19,880 nt of DNA from NCBI GenBank assembly GCA_964570685.1, contig CAZMZC010000049.1:1-19880 (forward strand), given 5' to 3'. This DNA is from UBA1189 sp964570685. GTDB lineage: Bacteria; Bacteroidota; Bacteroidia; Bacteroidales; Bacteroidaceae. Both the position numbers and the translations under genes were made by a program. The notes under the pieces were generated by a model. The model did not search any database. It had not been told where the DNA came from and saw only the letters and a program-made list of their open reading frames with translations. This document shows positions 1 through 8,064 of the stretch, one piece after another (the first letter of the stretch is position 1; each line of letters begins with the position of its first letter).

Positions 1-653
1 TTGCCCGTGCTCTCACGTATGATAGTGGAGAAGTAGTAGGGCGAGAGGTGCTGGAGGTCGGCATAGTAGGCCACGGTGCGCTCGGTGTGGAAGTCGCGCA
101 GCATATGCCCGAGGAAGTTGTTGACAATGTTCTCGTGGGGCGAGCGCACCAACTGTTCGCTGGGCTGGTGGCTGAGGAAGAGGATAGCTATCTCAACCAT
201 TACCGTGCTGCGTAGAAAACGTTGGCGTTGTGCACTGAGGTTGGCAAGGATGGAGTGGGGCGCTTCCTCAGGAGGAGTGTGGGGGCTCAACGTCTTGATG
301 AATTCGCACAATTGCAATAGGTGGTGTGCCTGCTCCTCGCTGATATGGATGCATCGCTGGTTGCGAATGAGCACATGGCTGCGGGCATCGATAATGTCGA
401 GGGTATGGTAGTAGGCCTCTATGTCGTCTACCTCGATACGCCCTTCCCAATCGTCGGAGTGGTGCAACACATGTATCTGTGCATTGGGGAAAAGCATCAG
501 CAGGGTATGGGGCCTGACGTGGAAGTGGGCGTTGTCGAACACGATGTCGGCTGTTCCGCGTGTACACAGGAAGAAGCCTACTTTCGCCGTATAGGCATCG
601 TCCCTTAATTTCATGCCCGTATTCAAAAATGTGAGCAGCTCTTTTGTCTTCAT
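1..653 (-). CDS. AraC-family transcriptional regulator (3' end beyond window)
   Basis: A DNA-binding regulator that should act in the cytoplasm on nearby or distant promoters. Reading leftwards from ATG at 653-651 (MKTKELLTF...), the frame stays open for 217 codons to the window edge. Roughly the first 150 residues look like a cupin-type sensing domain: short beta-strand-like segments with TADIVFDNAHFHVRPHTLLM, then His-rich stretches. The last visible part (from about residue 185, ERTVAYYADLQHLSPYYFS, then TIIRESTG) matches the first helix-turn-helix of AraC proteins. Family members are usually about 280-300 residues, so about 70-80 residues with the second helix-turn-helix are missing. It diverges from the large activase gene, so it could regulate that gene, but nothing in the sequence proves it. 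The ligand is unknown. Longer frames on either strand here ignore this conserved motif. Confidence 0.85.
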   Translation of the reverse strand, partial: MKTKELLTFLNTGMKLRDDAYTAKVGFFLCTRGTADIVFDNAHFHVRPHTLLMLFPNAQIHVLHHSDDWEGRIEVDDIEAYYHTLDIIDARSHVLIRNQRCIHISEEQAHHLLQLCEFIKTLSPHTPPEEAPHSILANLSAQRQRFLRSTVMVEIAILFLSHQPSEQLVRSPHENIVNNFLGHMLRDFHTERTVAYYADLQHLSPYYFSTIIRESTG

Positions 654-678
654 TGTTGAAATTGCACAATATTTGGCT

Positions 679-710
679 GTAAAGTAAATGAAAAAGGGGC
701 GATAATGCAA
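679..710 (-). promoter_or_regulatory. possible promoter of the AraC-family gene
   Basis: On the minus strand TACTTTAC (686-679) resembles the Bacteroidetes -7 box TAnnTTTG, with C in place of the final G. A TTG (710-708) lies 21 bases upstream as a -33 element. Transcription would start about 20 bases before the ATG. The match is imperfect. Confidence 0.35.
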
Positions 711-751
711 GGGAAGTTTGGAATTTGCACATATTCTCCTTGTTTTTGGCA

Positions 752-782
752 TTTGTTGGCTTGTGGATAAGTCGTATCTTTG
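752..782 (+). promoter_or_regulatory. Bacteroidetes-type promoter of the activase gene
   Basis: TTTG at 752-755, a 19-base spacer and TATCTTTG at 775-782 fit the consensus -33/-7 promoter of Bacteroidetes exactly. The predicted transcription start is near 789, giving a leader of about 40 bases before the coding start. Confidence 0.75.
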
Positions 783-826
783 CGGTGTAATTTGGGACAC
801 TATGTGTTGTGCCTATAGCGTGATTG

Positions 827-3800
827 ATGATTATGAAGAATATTCGAGTGGGACTGGATATTGGATCCACGACGTTGAAGGCGATAGCTATTGATGACAA
901 TGCGAGGCCGCTGTTTACCTACTATGAACGCCACAATGCCGATGTGCTGGGGCGCATGGAACACTGCTTCGGGCAGCTGCGCCAAAAGCTGGGCGAGGAG
1001 GTGCAGTACAGCATCTGCCTCACCGGATCGGTGGCCATGGGCGTGGCCGAGCGCCAGGGGCTGGACTTCGTGCAGGAAGTAGTGGCGGCAGCCGAGTATG
1101 TGAAGCACTGCCACCCCGAAGTGTCCACGATGATTGATATCGGTGGCGAGGACGCCAAGATTGTCCTCTTCGAGCAGGGCAAGCCGAAGGACCTGCGCAT
1201 GAACGGCAACTGTGCCGGTGGCACGGGTGCCTTCATTGATCAGATGGCGGTGCTGCTCGATGTGGATGTGGCGGCGCTGGATGCGCTGGCCCGTGAGGCC
1301 ACGCAGACCTATGCCATCGCCTCGCGCTGCGGCGTGTTCTGCAAGACCGACATACAGAACCTCATTGCCAAGAATGCTTCGAAAAATGATATTGCAGCCT
1401 CTATCTTCCGTGCCGTGACGGTGCAGACAGTGTCGACCCTTGCACACGGCTGCGAGCTGCGGGCTCCGATGATGCTGGTAGGTGGCCCCTTGACCTTCAT
1501 CCCCTCACTACGCAAGTCGTTCATCGACTTCCTTCACCTGAGCGAAGAGGATATCGTGCTACCCGAAGAAGGTGCGCTCATCCCTGCTTGGGGGGCGGCG
1601 CTGAGGGCGAAAAAGCAATTGACAATTGACAAGTCACAATTGACAATTAATCCTACAGCAACCATTATAGAAGCAGATTCTGCAGATACAATGTCATCTA
1701 ATTGTCAATTGAGTTCTTCACTTCAGCCCATCTTCAAAGATAAAGCCGACTACGACACTTGGCGCAAGGAGGCCGACAGTTGTGCCTTGCGCCAAGCGGC
1801 GTGGAAGCACGATGGCGAACAGACTATATATATAGGTATAGACTCGGGCAGCACCACCACCAAGATTGTGGCACTCACTCCCGAGCGCGAGCTGCTTTAT
1901 ACTTACTACCGGGTGAATCGCGGTAACCCTATCGCTACGGTCGTGGAGGGATTGCGACGGCTCGATGGTGAGGCGCAGGCTCGTGGCGTACGTCTGCGTG
2001 TGGCAGGCTGCTGCACTACAGGCTACGGCGAAGACCTCATCAAGGCGGCCATGCGTGCCGAACATGGCATTATAGAGACCATGGCGCACTATATGGCGGC
2101 GGCGTACCTCACGCCCGACGTGTCGTTTATCCTTGATATCGGCGGACAGGACATGAAGGCTATCTTCGTGGACCAGGGTATTATCAACCGCATCGAAATC
2201 AATGAGGCCTGCTCCTCGGGCTGTGGCTCCTTCATTGCAGCTTTTGCACAGTCGCTGGGCTATACGCTCGAGCACTTTGCCCACGAGGCCTGCATCGCCA
2301 AGCACCCCTGCGACCTCGGTACGCGCTGCACCGTATTCATGAACTCCAAGGTGAAGCAGAAGCTACGCGAGGGGGCTACCGTGGCCGATATCGCTGCCGG
2401 ACTCTCCTACTCGGTGGTGAAGAACTGCCTCTTCAAGGTGCTGCGCCTGACCGACACTGCCGTGCTGGGCGACCACATCGTGGTGCAGGGCGGCACGATG
2501 AAGAACGACTCTGTGGTGCGTGCCTTCGAGCTCCTCACCGGCAAGCACGTGCTGCGCAGCAATACACCTGAGCTGATGGGTGCCGTGGGCTGTGCGCTCT
2601 ATGCCATTGCCCACACCTCGGATGCTACGGCATGGCTCGACGAGCTGATTGATACCTGCACCTATACCGCACGCCAGTCGCAATGCCATGGCTGCGAGAA
2701 CCAGTGCCTCATACAGCGCTACACCTTTGCCAACGGTGCCCGCTACGTCTCGGGCAACCGCTGCGAGCGCATCTACACCAATGGTGGCGCCGCTGTGGAG
2801 AAGGGGGAGAATGCGTATGAGGAGAAGGAGAGGTTGCTATGGAAGACCCACCTAAATCCTCCCTGTGAGGGAGGACTTGAGGCTTTGCGATGTCAGCACC
2901 CCCTCCCTCACAGGGAGGGATGGGGTGGGTCTCTTAAAATAGGTATCCCCCGCTGCCTCAATATCTTTGAGGAGTTCCCCTTCTGGCAGGCGCTGTTCAC
3001 GGCGTGCGGTATGGAGGTGGTGCTGTCATCGCCCTCCGACTATGGACGCTACGAGAAGGTGGCGCGGCAGATCATGTCCGATAATATATGCTTCCCCGCC
3101 AAGTTGGCCCACGCTCATGTGCAGGAGCTGGTCGATAAGCGTGTCGACCGCGTGTTCATGCCCTTCGTGGTGTATGAGCGCTCGCGGGGCGAGCAGAACA
3201 GCTACAACTGTCCCGTGGTGACAGGCTACTCGCAAGTCATCAAGAGTGTGCAGACCACCGATGTGCCCATCGATGCACCGGTGTTCTCCTTCAAAGACAA
3301 TAAGACCCTCTACCGCCAGTGTCGCCGCTATCTGCTGGGGCTTGGGGTAGACGAGAGCTGCATACGCAGTGCCTTTGCCGAGGCCATCAAGGCGCAGGAG
3401 GACTATGAACATGAGATGGTAGAGATGAACCGCCGCATCTATGCTGAGGCGCTGGAACTGGGTCGCCCCGTTATCCTGCTTGCCGGCCGTCCCTACCATA
3501 CCGACCCGCTCATACAGCATCAGCTCTCCGACGTGGCCGCCTCATTGGGTGCTTACGTCATCACAGAAGATATAGCCCGCGAACTCGATGTGCCCATGGG
3601 CGAGACCCATATCCTGGCACAGTGGTCGTTCCCGAACCGCATCGTGCGTGCGGCCAAGTGGGCGGTGGAGCAGTCTACGGACATACTCTTCATGCAGATC
3701 ACCTCATTTGGCTGCGGTCCCGATACCTTCTTCCTCGACGAGATAGCCAACTTCCTTGCCCGCCACGGCAAGGCGCTCACCCTTATCAAGGTGGATGACG

Positions 3801-5173
3801 TGAACAATGTGGGTTCGCTCAAACTGCGCATACGTTCGGCATTGCAGAGTGGAGGGGAGACCCACCCCATCCCTCCCTGTGAGGGAGGGGGGACTGACAT
3901 CGCAAAGCCTCAAGTCCTCCCTCACAGGGAGGATTTAGGTGGGTCTTTCACCACCACCCGAAGGTTCACCAAGGATGAACGCCACCGTAAGGTGCTGGCA
4001 CCCTTCTTCACCCCCTTCATCTCGCCCCTGCTGCCAAAGCTGTTTGGCTTGGCGGGATACGATGTGGATATATTGCCAGTGAGCGACAAGGTGTCTGACG
4101 AGTGGGGACTCAAGTATGCCAACAATGAGGTGTGCTACCCTGCCACGCTCGTCATCGGTGACATCGTGAAGGCCTTCAAGGAGCACCGCTACGACCCAAA
4201 GAATACGGCAGTGGCCATGTCGCAGACGGGCGGGCAGTGCCGCGCCAGCAACTACGTGCCCATGATCAAGAGTGCGCTCGTGCAGATGGGGCTCGAGGAG
4301 GTGCCCGTCATCTCCTTCGCCATGACCGACAGCATACAGAACGATCAGCCCGGATTTACCATCCCTTGGGCCAAGGTCATCCGTGTGGCCATAGCGGCCG
4401 TGCTATGCAGCGATGCCATTGCCAAGATGTACTATGCTGCCGTAGTGCGCGAGACCAAGCAGGGTGAGGCGGTACGCCTGCGCGACCACTATATAGAACT
4501 ATTAGGCAAGGCCGTGGAGCACAACAACCCCGACCGACTCTATGCCACGATTGGTGATGCGGCACGCGACTTCGACAGCATCTGCGCCGACAAGCATTGC
4601 CCTAAGGTAGGTGTGGTGGGCGAGATATTGCTCAAGTTTCACCCCTATGCCCAGCGCGGCGTCACCGACTGGCTCGTGGGACGTGGTATCGAGGTGTTGC
4701 CTCCGCTGATGACCGAGTTTTTCCTCGAGACCTTCGTCAACAAGGAGGCTCGCCGCGAGGCACTCATCGACACCTCCACCGTCTCACCTATTATATATAA
4801 GTGGGCCTATAGCTACCTGCGCCGACAGATGCGCCGTGTAGACAAGCTCTGCGCCCCCTTCCGCTACTACCACCCCTTCCACGACATCTTCGATATCGCC
4901 CGCGAGGCCAGTCACGTCATCAACCTCAACACCCAGTTTGGTGAGGGATGGCTGCTCCCCGCCGAGGTCATCGGTGCCGTGCGCAGTGGCGCTACCCATG
5001 TGGTGAGCCTGCAGCCCTTCGGCTGCATCGCCAACCATATCGTGTGCCGTGGTGTGGAGAATAAACTCAAACGCTACCTGCCCGAGCTCAACCTGCTCTC
5101 GCTCGACTTTGACAGCAACGTGAGCGAGGTCAACGTGGTGAACCGCCTGCTGCTCTTCGTGGAGGATCTTTGA
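827..5173 (+). CDS. giant 2-hydroxyacyl-CoA dehydratase activase-like protein (two ATPase domains, DUF2229, HgdB-like C-terminus)
   Basis: A relative of HgdC/BadFG activators, which use ATP to drive an electron from a [4Fe-4S] cluster into 2-hydroxyacyl-CoA dehydratases. Counting from ATG 827 (1448 aa; ATG 833 or TTG 824 are alternatives), ATPase domain 1 spans about 8-260 (GLDIGSTT). Domain 2 spans about 334-590 (GIDSGSTT). Both keep the cluster cysteines with the same 39-residue spacing (C129/C168 and C462/C501); HgdC uses C127/C166, also 39 apart. Next come a Cys motif CHGCENQC (620-627), a DUF2229-like part (about 704-1008) and an HgdB-like C-terminal part (about 1042-1448; CYPA, GGQC, PFGC). 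The fusion could let one chain form the normally homodimeric activator; this is inference. No separate dehydratase subunits lie nearby and the substrate is unknown. Three dispersed repeats sit in frame at the domain linkers (residues 264-296, 673-703, 1011-1041). Confidence 0.9.
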   Translation: MIMKNIRVGLDIGSTTLKAIAIDDNARPLFTYYERHNADVLGRMEHCFGQLRQKLGEEVQYSICLTGSVAMGVAERQGLDFVQEVVAAAEYVKHCHPEVSTMIDIGGEDAKIVLFEQGKPKDLRMNGNCAGGTGAFIDQMAVLLDVDVAALDALAREATQTYAIASRCGVFCKTDIQNLIAKNASKNDIAASIFRAVTVQTVSTLAHGCELRAPMMLVGGPLTFIPSLRKSFIDFLHLSEEDIVLPEEGALIPAWGAALRAKKQLTIDKSQLTINPTATIIEADSADTMSSNCQLSSSLQPIFKDKADYDTWRKEADSCALRQAAWKHDGEQTIYIGIDSGSTTTKIVALTPERELLYTYYRVNRGNPIATVVEGLRRLDGEAQARGVRLRVAGCCTTGYGEDLIKAAMRAEHGIIETMAHYMAAAYLTPDVSFILDIGGQDMKAIFVDQGIINRIEINEACSSGCGSFIAAFAQSLGYTLEHFAHEACIAKHPCDLGTRCTVFMNSKVKQKLREGATVADIAAGLSYSVVKNCLFKVLRLTDTAVLGDHIVVQGGTMKNDSVVRAFELLTGKHVLRSNTPELMGAVGCALYAIAHTSDATAWLDELIDTCTYTARQSQCHGCENQCLIQRYTFANGARYVSGNRCERIYTNGGAAVEKGENAYEEKERLLWKTHLNPPCEGGLEALRCQHPLPHREGWGGSLKIGIPRCLNIFEEFPFWQALFTACGMEVVLSSPSDYGRYEKVARQIMSDNICFPAKLAHAHVQELVDKRVDRVFMPFVVYERSRGEQNSYNCPVVTGYSQVIKSVQTTDVPIDAPVFSFKDNKTLYRQCRRYLLGLGVDESCIRSAFAEAIKAQEDYEHEMVEMNRRIYAEALELGRPVILLAGRPYHTDPLIQHQLSDVAASLGAYVITEDIARELDVPMGETHILAQWSFPNRIVRAAKWAVEQSTDILFMQITSFGCGPDTFFLDEIANFLARHGKALTLIKVDDVNNVGSLKLRIRSALQSGGETHPIPPCEGGGTDIAKPQVLPHREDLGGSFTTTRRFTKDERHRKVLAPFFTPFISPLLPKLFGLAGYDVDILPVSDKVSDEWGLKYANNEVCYPATLVIGDIVKAFKEHRYDPKNTAVAMSQTGGQCRASNYVPMIKSALVQMGLEEVPVISFAMTDSIQNDQPGFTIPWAKVIRVAIAAVLCSDAIAKMYYAAVVRETKQGEAVRLRDHYIELLGKAVEHNNPDRLYATIGDAARDFDSICADKHCPKVGVVGEILLKFHPYAQRGVTDWLVGRGIEVLPPLMTEFFLETFVNKEARREALIDTSTVSPIIYKWAYSYLRRQMRRVDKLCAPFRYYHPFHDIFDIAREASHVINLNTQFGEGWLLPAEVIGAVRSGATHVVSLQPFGCIANHIVCRGVENKLKRYLPELNLLSLDFDSNVSEVNVVNRLLLFVEDL
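1616..1713 (+). repeat. composite heptanucleotide repeat element, in frame in the activase gene
   Basis: A left array of five 7-base units (consensus CAATTGA, 1616-1650), a 49-base spacer, and a short right array in the opposite sense (AATTGTC then AATTGAG, 1700-1713). It encodes QLTIDKSQLTIN and, after the spacer, SSNCQLS. It lies in the linker between the two ATPase domains, where extra sequence is tolerated. The same layout recurs in rlhA and uvrB. Confidence 0.85.
2843..2933 (+). repeat. 91-nt palindromic repeat element, copy A, in frame in the activase gene
   Basis: The arms read AGACCCACC...TGGGTCT and each carries its own hairpin: CCTCCC/GGGAGG around TGTGA on the left, CCCTCCC/GGGAGGG around TCACA on the right. 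The two arms are near inverted copies, so the whole element could also fold on itself. It encodes a peptide with THLNPPCEGG at one end and LPHREGWGGS at the other. It sits between the Cys-motif region and the DUF2229-like region. Its reverse complement matches 3857-3947 at 89 of 91 positions. Confidence 0.92.
3857..3947 (-). repeat. 91-nt palindromic repeat element, copy B, inverted, in frame in the activase gene
   Basis: This is the reverse complement of the element at 2843-2933 with only two mismatches, both near the centre. Because the arms are palindromic, the opposite orientation still encodes similar end peptides (THPIPPCEGG and LPHREDLGGS). It lies between the DUF2229-like region and the HgdB-like C-terminal region. 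The copies are about 0.92 kb apart and so form an inverted pair within a single gene. Confidence 0.92.
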
Positions 5174-5222
5174 GGATTTCTCGCGTCAAGAACTCAAAAC
5201 CGGTGAACAAAATCGGTGCTGC

Positions 5223-5254
5223 CTTGCATGTCTGCATAATAATTCATACCTTTG
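5223..5254 (+). promoter_or_regulatory. Bacteroidetes-type promoter of the MarC-family gene
   Basis: CTTG (5223-5226) lies 20 bases upstream of TACCTTTG (5247-5254), a full match to TAnnTTTG. The start of transcription should be near 5261, about 54 bases before the coding start. Confidence 0.65.
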
Positions 5255-5280
5255 CCGTCAAAAAATGGCGAGGTGTGTAC

Positions 5281-5294
5281 TCGTTGTGCAACGA
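5281..5294 (+). promoter_or_regulatory. 14-bp inverted repeat in the MarC-gene leader, possible operator
   Basis: TCGTTG and CAACGA are perfect inverted copies two bases apart. They lie about 20 bases past the predicted transcription start and 20 bases before the ATG. This is a typical place for an operator or small RNA hairpin, but no regulator is known and chance is possible. Confidence 0.25.
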
Positions 5295-5314
5295 CACTGT
5301 TATAATATGGTAGT

Positions 5315-5926
5315 ATGAGTTTCGGAACATTCAACTTTCAGGAGTTTATCAGCACATTCATCATCATGTTTGCTGTGATTGATGCTATTGGGGCTACACC
5401 TATCATCATCTCGCTGCGCGAGAGTGGTAAGGTCATCAAACCGATGAAGGCGACTGTGCTCTCCACGCTTTTGCTGGTGGGATTCTTCTATGCAGGCGAT
5501 GTGATGCTCAAACTCTTCCATGTGGATATAGCCTCGTTTGCTGTGGCTGGCTCCATCGTGATATTCCTGATGGCCATAGAGATGCTGCTCGATGTGGAGA
5601 TATTCAAGTTCAAGGGTCCATCGAGCGAGGCCACCATCGTGCCGCTTGTGTTTCCGCTGATTGCTGGTGCAGGTTCCTTTACCACGCTACTCTCGCTGCG
5701 TGCCGAGTATGCCGATGTCAACATTCTCCTTGGCCTGCTGGCCAATATGGCATTTGTGTTCTTTGTGTTGACCATGACCGATAAGGTGCAGCATTGGATG
5801 GGAAAGGGTGGAGTATACGTCGTGCGCAAGTTCTTCGGCGTCATCTTGATTGCTGTTGCTGTACGCCTCTTTACTGATAATATCGCAGAGTTGATATTGA
5901 ATATCAGTGAACAAGCTGTAAAATGA
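5315..5926 (+). CDS. MarC-family (UPF0056) integral inner-membrane protein
   Basis: A 203-residue protein with six predicted hydrophobic membrane segments, the size and layout of the MarC/YchE/YhgN family. The family signature near the first segment appears as VIDAIGATPIIISL (around residues 21-34). A second conserved part, PLVFPLIAGAGSFTTLL, lies around residues 108-124. Despite the name, MarC is not a proven antibiotic exporter and the family's transported substrate is unclear. It has its own promoter and an ATG start at 5315 after a short leader. It lies 141 bases after the activase gene and 71 bases before the peptidase gene, so a shared transcript is possible but not shown. Confidence 0.88.
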   Translation: MSFGTFNFQEFISTFIIMFAVIDAIGATPIIISLRESGKVIKPMKATVLSTLLLVGFFYAGDVMLKLFHVDIASFAVAGSIVIFLMAIEMLLDVEIFKFKGPSSEATIVPLVFPLIAGAGSFTTLLSLRAEYADVNILLGLLANMAFVFFVLTMTDKVQHWMGKGGVYVVRKFFGVILIAVAVRLFTDNIAELILNISEQAVK

Positions 5927-5997
5927 AGTCATGAATAAGTATTATTGACTACTTTTACTGCGCATTTTGTCAGGATATTACAAATAACCTATATAAT

Positions 5998-8031
5998 ATG
6001 AAAACAAAAACTTTAGCAACTTTGGTCATTGCGGCATTTGCCACCGTGGCCTGTACCAACAACAAGACAATGGAGTCAGGAATCAAATTAGAGAATCTGG
6101 ACACGAAAGCCGTCCCTGGTGATGACTTTTTCCGTTATGCCTGTGGCGGATGGATGGACAGCCACCCGCTCACCGACGAGTTTTCACGCTTTGGCAGCTT
6201 TGATAAGCTGGCCGAGGATAACCGCGAGCAGCTGCGCACGCTCATCACAAGCATTGCCGAGGCTGAAAATGCGCCCGGCACTGTGGCACAGAAGATTGGC
6301 GACCTTTACAATATGGCCATGGACAGCACTGCACGCAACGAGCGCGGCATAGCTCCCATACAGCCCGTGATGGACCGTATCGCTGCCCTCAAGAAAAACA
6401 GCGAAGTGATGCCGCTGGTGGCCGAGCTCTCACGTCAGGGTATGGGCGGATTCTTCCATGTATATATTGATGCCGACATCATGGACAGCAAGCAGAACCT
6501 CGTGCAGCTGTATCAGGGTGGTATCTCGTTGGGTGAGAAGGAGTATTACCTCGACACCGATGAGGCTACTACTGCCATCCGTGAGGCTTTCAAGAAGCAT
6601 ATCGTGAATATGTTTAAGCTCGCTGGATTTGACGAGGCTGCTGCTACCAAGAAGATGGAGGCAGTAATGAAGATTGAGACAGCCATTGCCGAGAAGTCGT
6701 TCAGCGCAACGGAGCAGCGCAACCCTGCTGCCAACTATCATAAGATGACCATGGAGGAGCTCAAGGCTCAGTTCCCCGGTATCGATTGGGAGAACTACTT
6801 CAGCATTTTGGGCATCAACGGTCTGCAGGAGCTCAGCGTATCGCAGCTCGAGCCTATCCAAGAGGTAGCGCGTATCGTGAACGAGGAGCCGGTAGAAAAC
6901 CTCATCGCTTATCTGCAGTGGCACCTGCTCGATGGATCGGCCAACGAGCTCAGCGATGCCTTTGCTGATGAGAGCTTCGACTTCTATGGCCGCATTCTCA
7001 GTGGCCGCAAGGAGCAGCAACCCCGTTGGAAGCGTGCCGTGGGTGTTGTCAACGGTGTGTTGGGCGAGGCTGTAGGTCAGATGTATGTGGAGAAGTACTT
7101 CCCCGCCGAGGCCAAAGAGCGTATGCTCACCCTCGTGAAGAACCTGCAGGTGGCTCTCGGACAGCGTATCGATGCACAGGACTGGATGAGTGACGACACC
7201 AAGAAGCGTGCTCACGAGAAGCTCAACTCCTTCATCGTGAAGGTGGGTTACCCCGACAAGTGGAAAGATTATACGGGCTTGGTTATCGACCCCGCGAAGA
7301 CATATTCTGAAAACTTGATGGCTGCCAACGAGTTCTTCTGGAACGATATGATTACCCGCAAGTATGGCAAGCCCGTAGACAATACCGAGTGGCACATGAC
7401 TCCACAGACCGTAAATGCTTACTACAACCCCACAACCAACGAAATCTGCTTCCCTGCCGGTATCCTCCAGTATCCCTTCTTCGATATGAATGCCGACGAT
7501 GCCTTCAACTACGGTGCCATCGGTGTGGTTATCGGTCACGAGATGACACACGGATTTGACGACCAGGGCCGTCAGTTCGACAAGGATGGCAACCTCTCCG
7601 ACTGGTGGGCACCGGGCGATGGCGATAAGTTCAAGGCCAAGACACAGGTACTCGTTGACCACTTCAACGCTATTGAGGTGCTGCCTGGCTTGCAGGCCAA
7701 CGGTGAACTTACCTTGGGTGAGAACATTGCCGACCACGGTGGTATCATGGTGGCTTATCAGGCCTTCAAGAATGCGACTAAAGATGCTCCGCTTCCCGTG
7801 AAGGATGGCTTCACTCCCGAGCAGCGCTTCTTCCTTGCTTACTCTGCTGTATGGGCCGGCAATATCCGCGACGAGCAGATTCGCGTATACACCAAGAGCG
7901 ACCCCCACTCACTGGGTCGCTGGCGCGTGAACGGTACGCTGCCCCACATTGATGCGTGGTATGAGGCGTTCGGCATCACTCCCGAGCACAAGCTCTACAT
8001 CCCTGCAGAGAAGCGTGCACAGGTGTGGTAG
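5998..8031 (+). CDS. pepO: M13-family zinc metallopeptidase (PepO/neprilysin-like), probable lipoprotein
   Basis: An endopeptidase that cleaves small peptides, probably in the periplasm or anchored to a membrane. Residues 1-18 are a hydrophobic signal segment ending in a lipobox-like TVAC, so C19 is the likely lipidated residue, although T at -3 is not the commonest choice. The catalytic core carries HEMTH at 514-518 and ENIAD at 575-579. These give the expected zinc ligands H514, H518 and E575, with D579 in the role of the conserved aspartate. The spacing is close to that of neprilysin. NAYYNPTTNEICFPAGILQ lies about 35-55 residues before the zinc site, as in the family. The length (677 aa) is normal and the chain ends in Trp as family members often do. 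The next gene, metA, begins only 33 bases downstream. Confidence 0.93.
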   Translation: MKTKTLATLVIAAFATVACTNNKTMESGIKLENLDTKAVPGDDFFRYACGGWMDSHPLTDEFSRFGSFDKLAEDNREQLRTLITSIAEAENAPGTVAQKIGDLYNMAMDSTARNERGIAPIQPVMDRIAALKKNSEVMPLVAELSRQGMGGFFHVYIDADIMDSKQNLVQLYQGGISLGEKEYYLDTDEATTAIREAFKKHIVNMFKLAGFDEAAATKKMEAVMKIETAIAEKSFSATEQRNPAANYHKMTMEELKAQFPGIDWENYFSILGINGLQELSVSQLEPIQEVARIVNEEPVENLIAYLQWHLLDGSANELSDAFADESFDFYGRILSGRKEQQPRWKRAVGVVNGVLGEAVGQMYVEKYFPAEAKERMLTLVKNLQVALGQRIDAQDWMSDDTKKRAHEKLNSFIVKVGYPDKWKDYTGLVIDPAKTYSENLMAANEFFWNDMITRKYGKPVDNTEWHMTPQTVNAYYNPTTNEICFPAGILQYPFFDMNADDAFNYGAIGVVIGHEMTHGFDDQGRQFDKDGNLSDWWAPGDGDKFKAKTQVLVDHFNAIEVLPGLQANGELTLGENIADHGGIMVAYQAFKNATKDAPLPVKDGFTPEQRFFLAYSAVWAGNIRDEQIRVYTKSDPHSLGRWRVNGTLPHIDAWYEAFGITPEHKLYIPAEKRAQVW

Positions 8032-8032
8032 G

Positions 8033-8040
8033 TATCTTTG
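8033..8040 (+). promoter_or_regulatory. possible -7 box of a metA promoter
   Basis: TATCTTTG matches the Bacteroidetes -7 consensus TAnnTTTG and lies two bases after the pepO stop codon. A TTTG or TTG at the usual -33 distance is not visible, so the promoter is weak or accidental. If used, the metA leader would be about 20 bases. Confidence 0.4.
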
Positions 8041-8064
8041 TTCCTTGAAACAAATATAGATGAT

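Noticed and set aside
268..900. 210-codon open frame on the minus strand overlapping the AraC gene and the divergent promoter region
   Set aside because: It crosses the consensus promoter and the start of the activase gene, has no recognisable motif, and conflicts with the clear helix-turn-helix protein in another frame.
6430..7908. 492-codon open frame antisense to the M13 peptidase
   Set aside because: Long antisense frames arise from codon bias in GC-rich genes. The sense frame carries the zinc motifs and a normal full-length family match; the antisense product has no family features.
8032..8064. A methionine riboswitch upstream of metA
   Set aside because: Only 33 bases separate metA from the preceding stop codon, which is too short for an S-box or related aptamer, and none of their core sequences are present.
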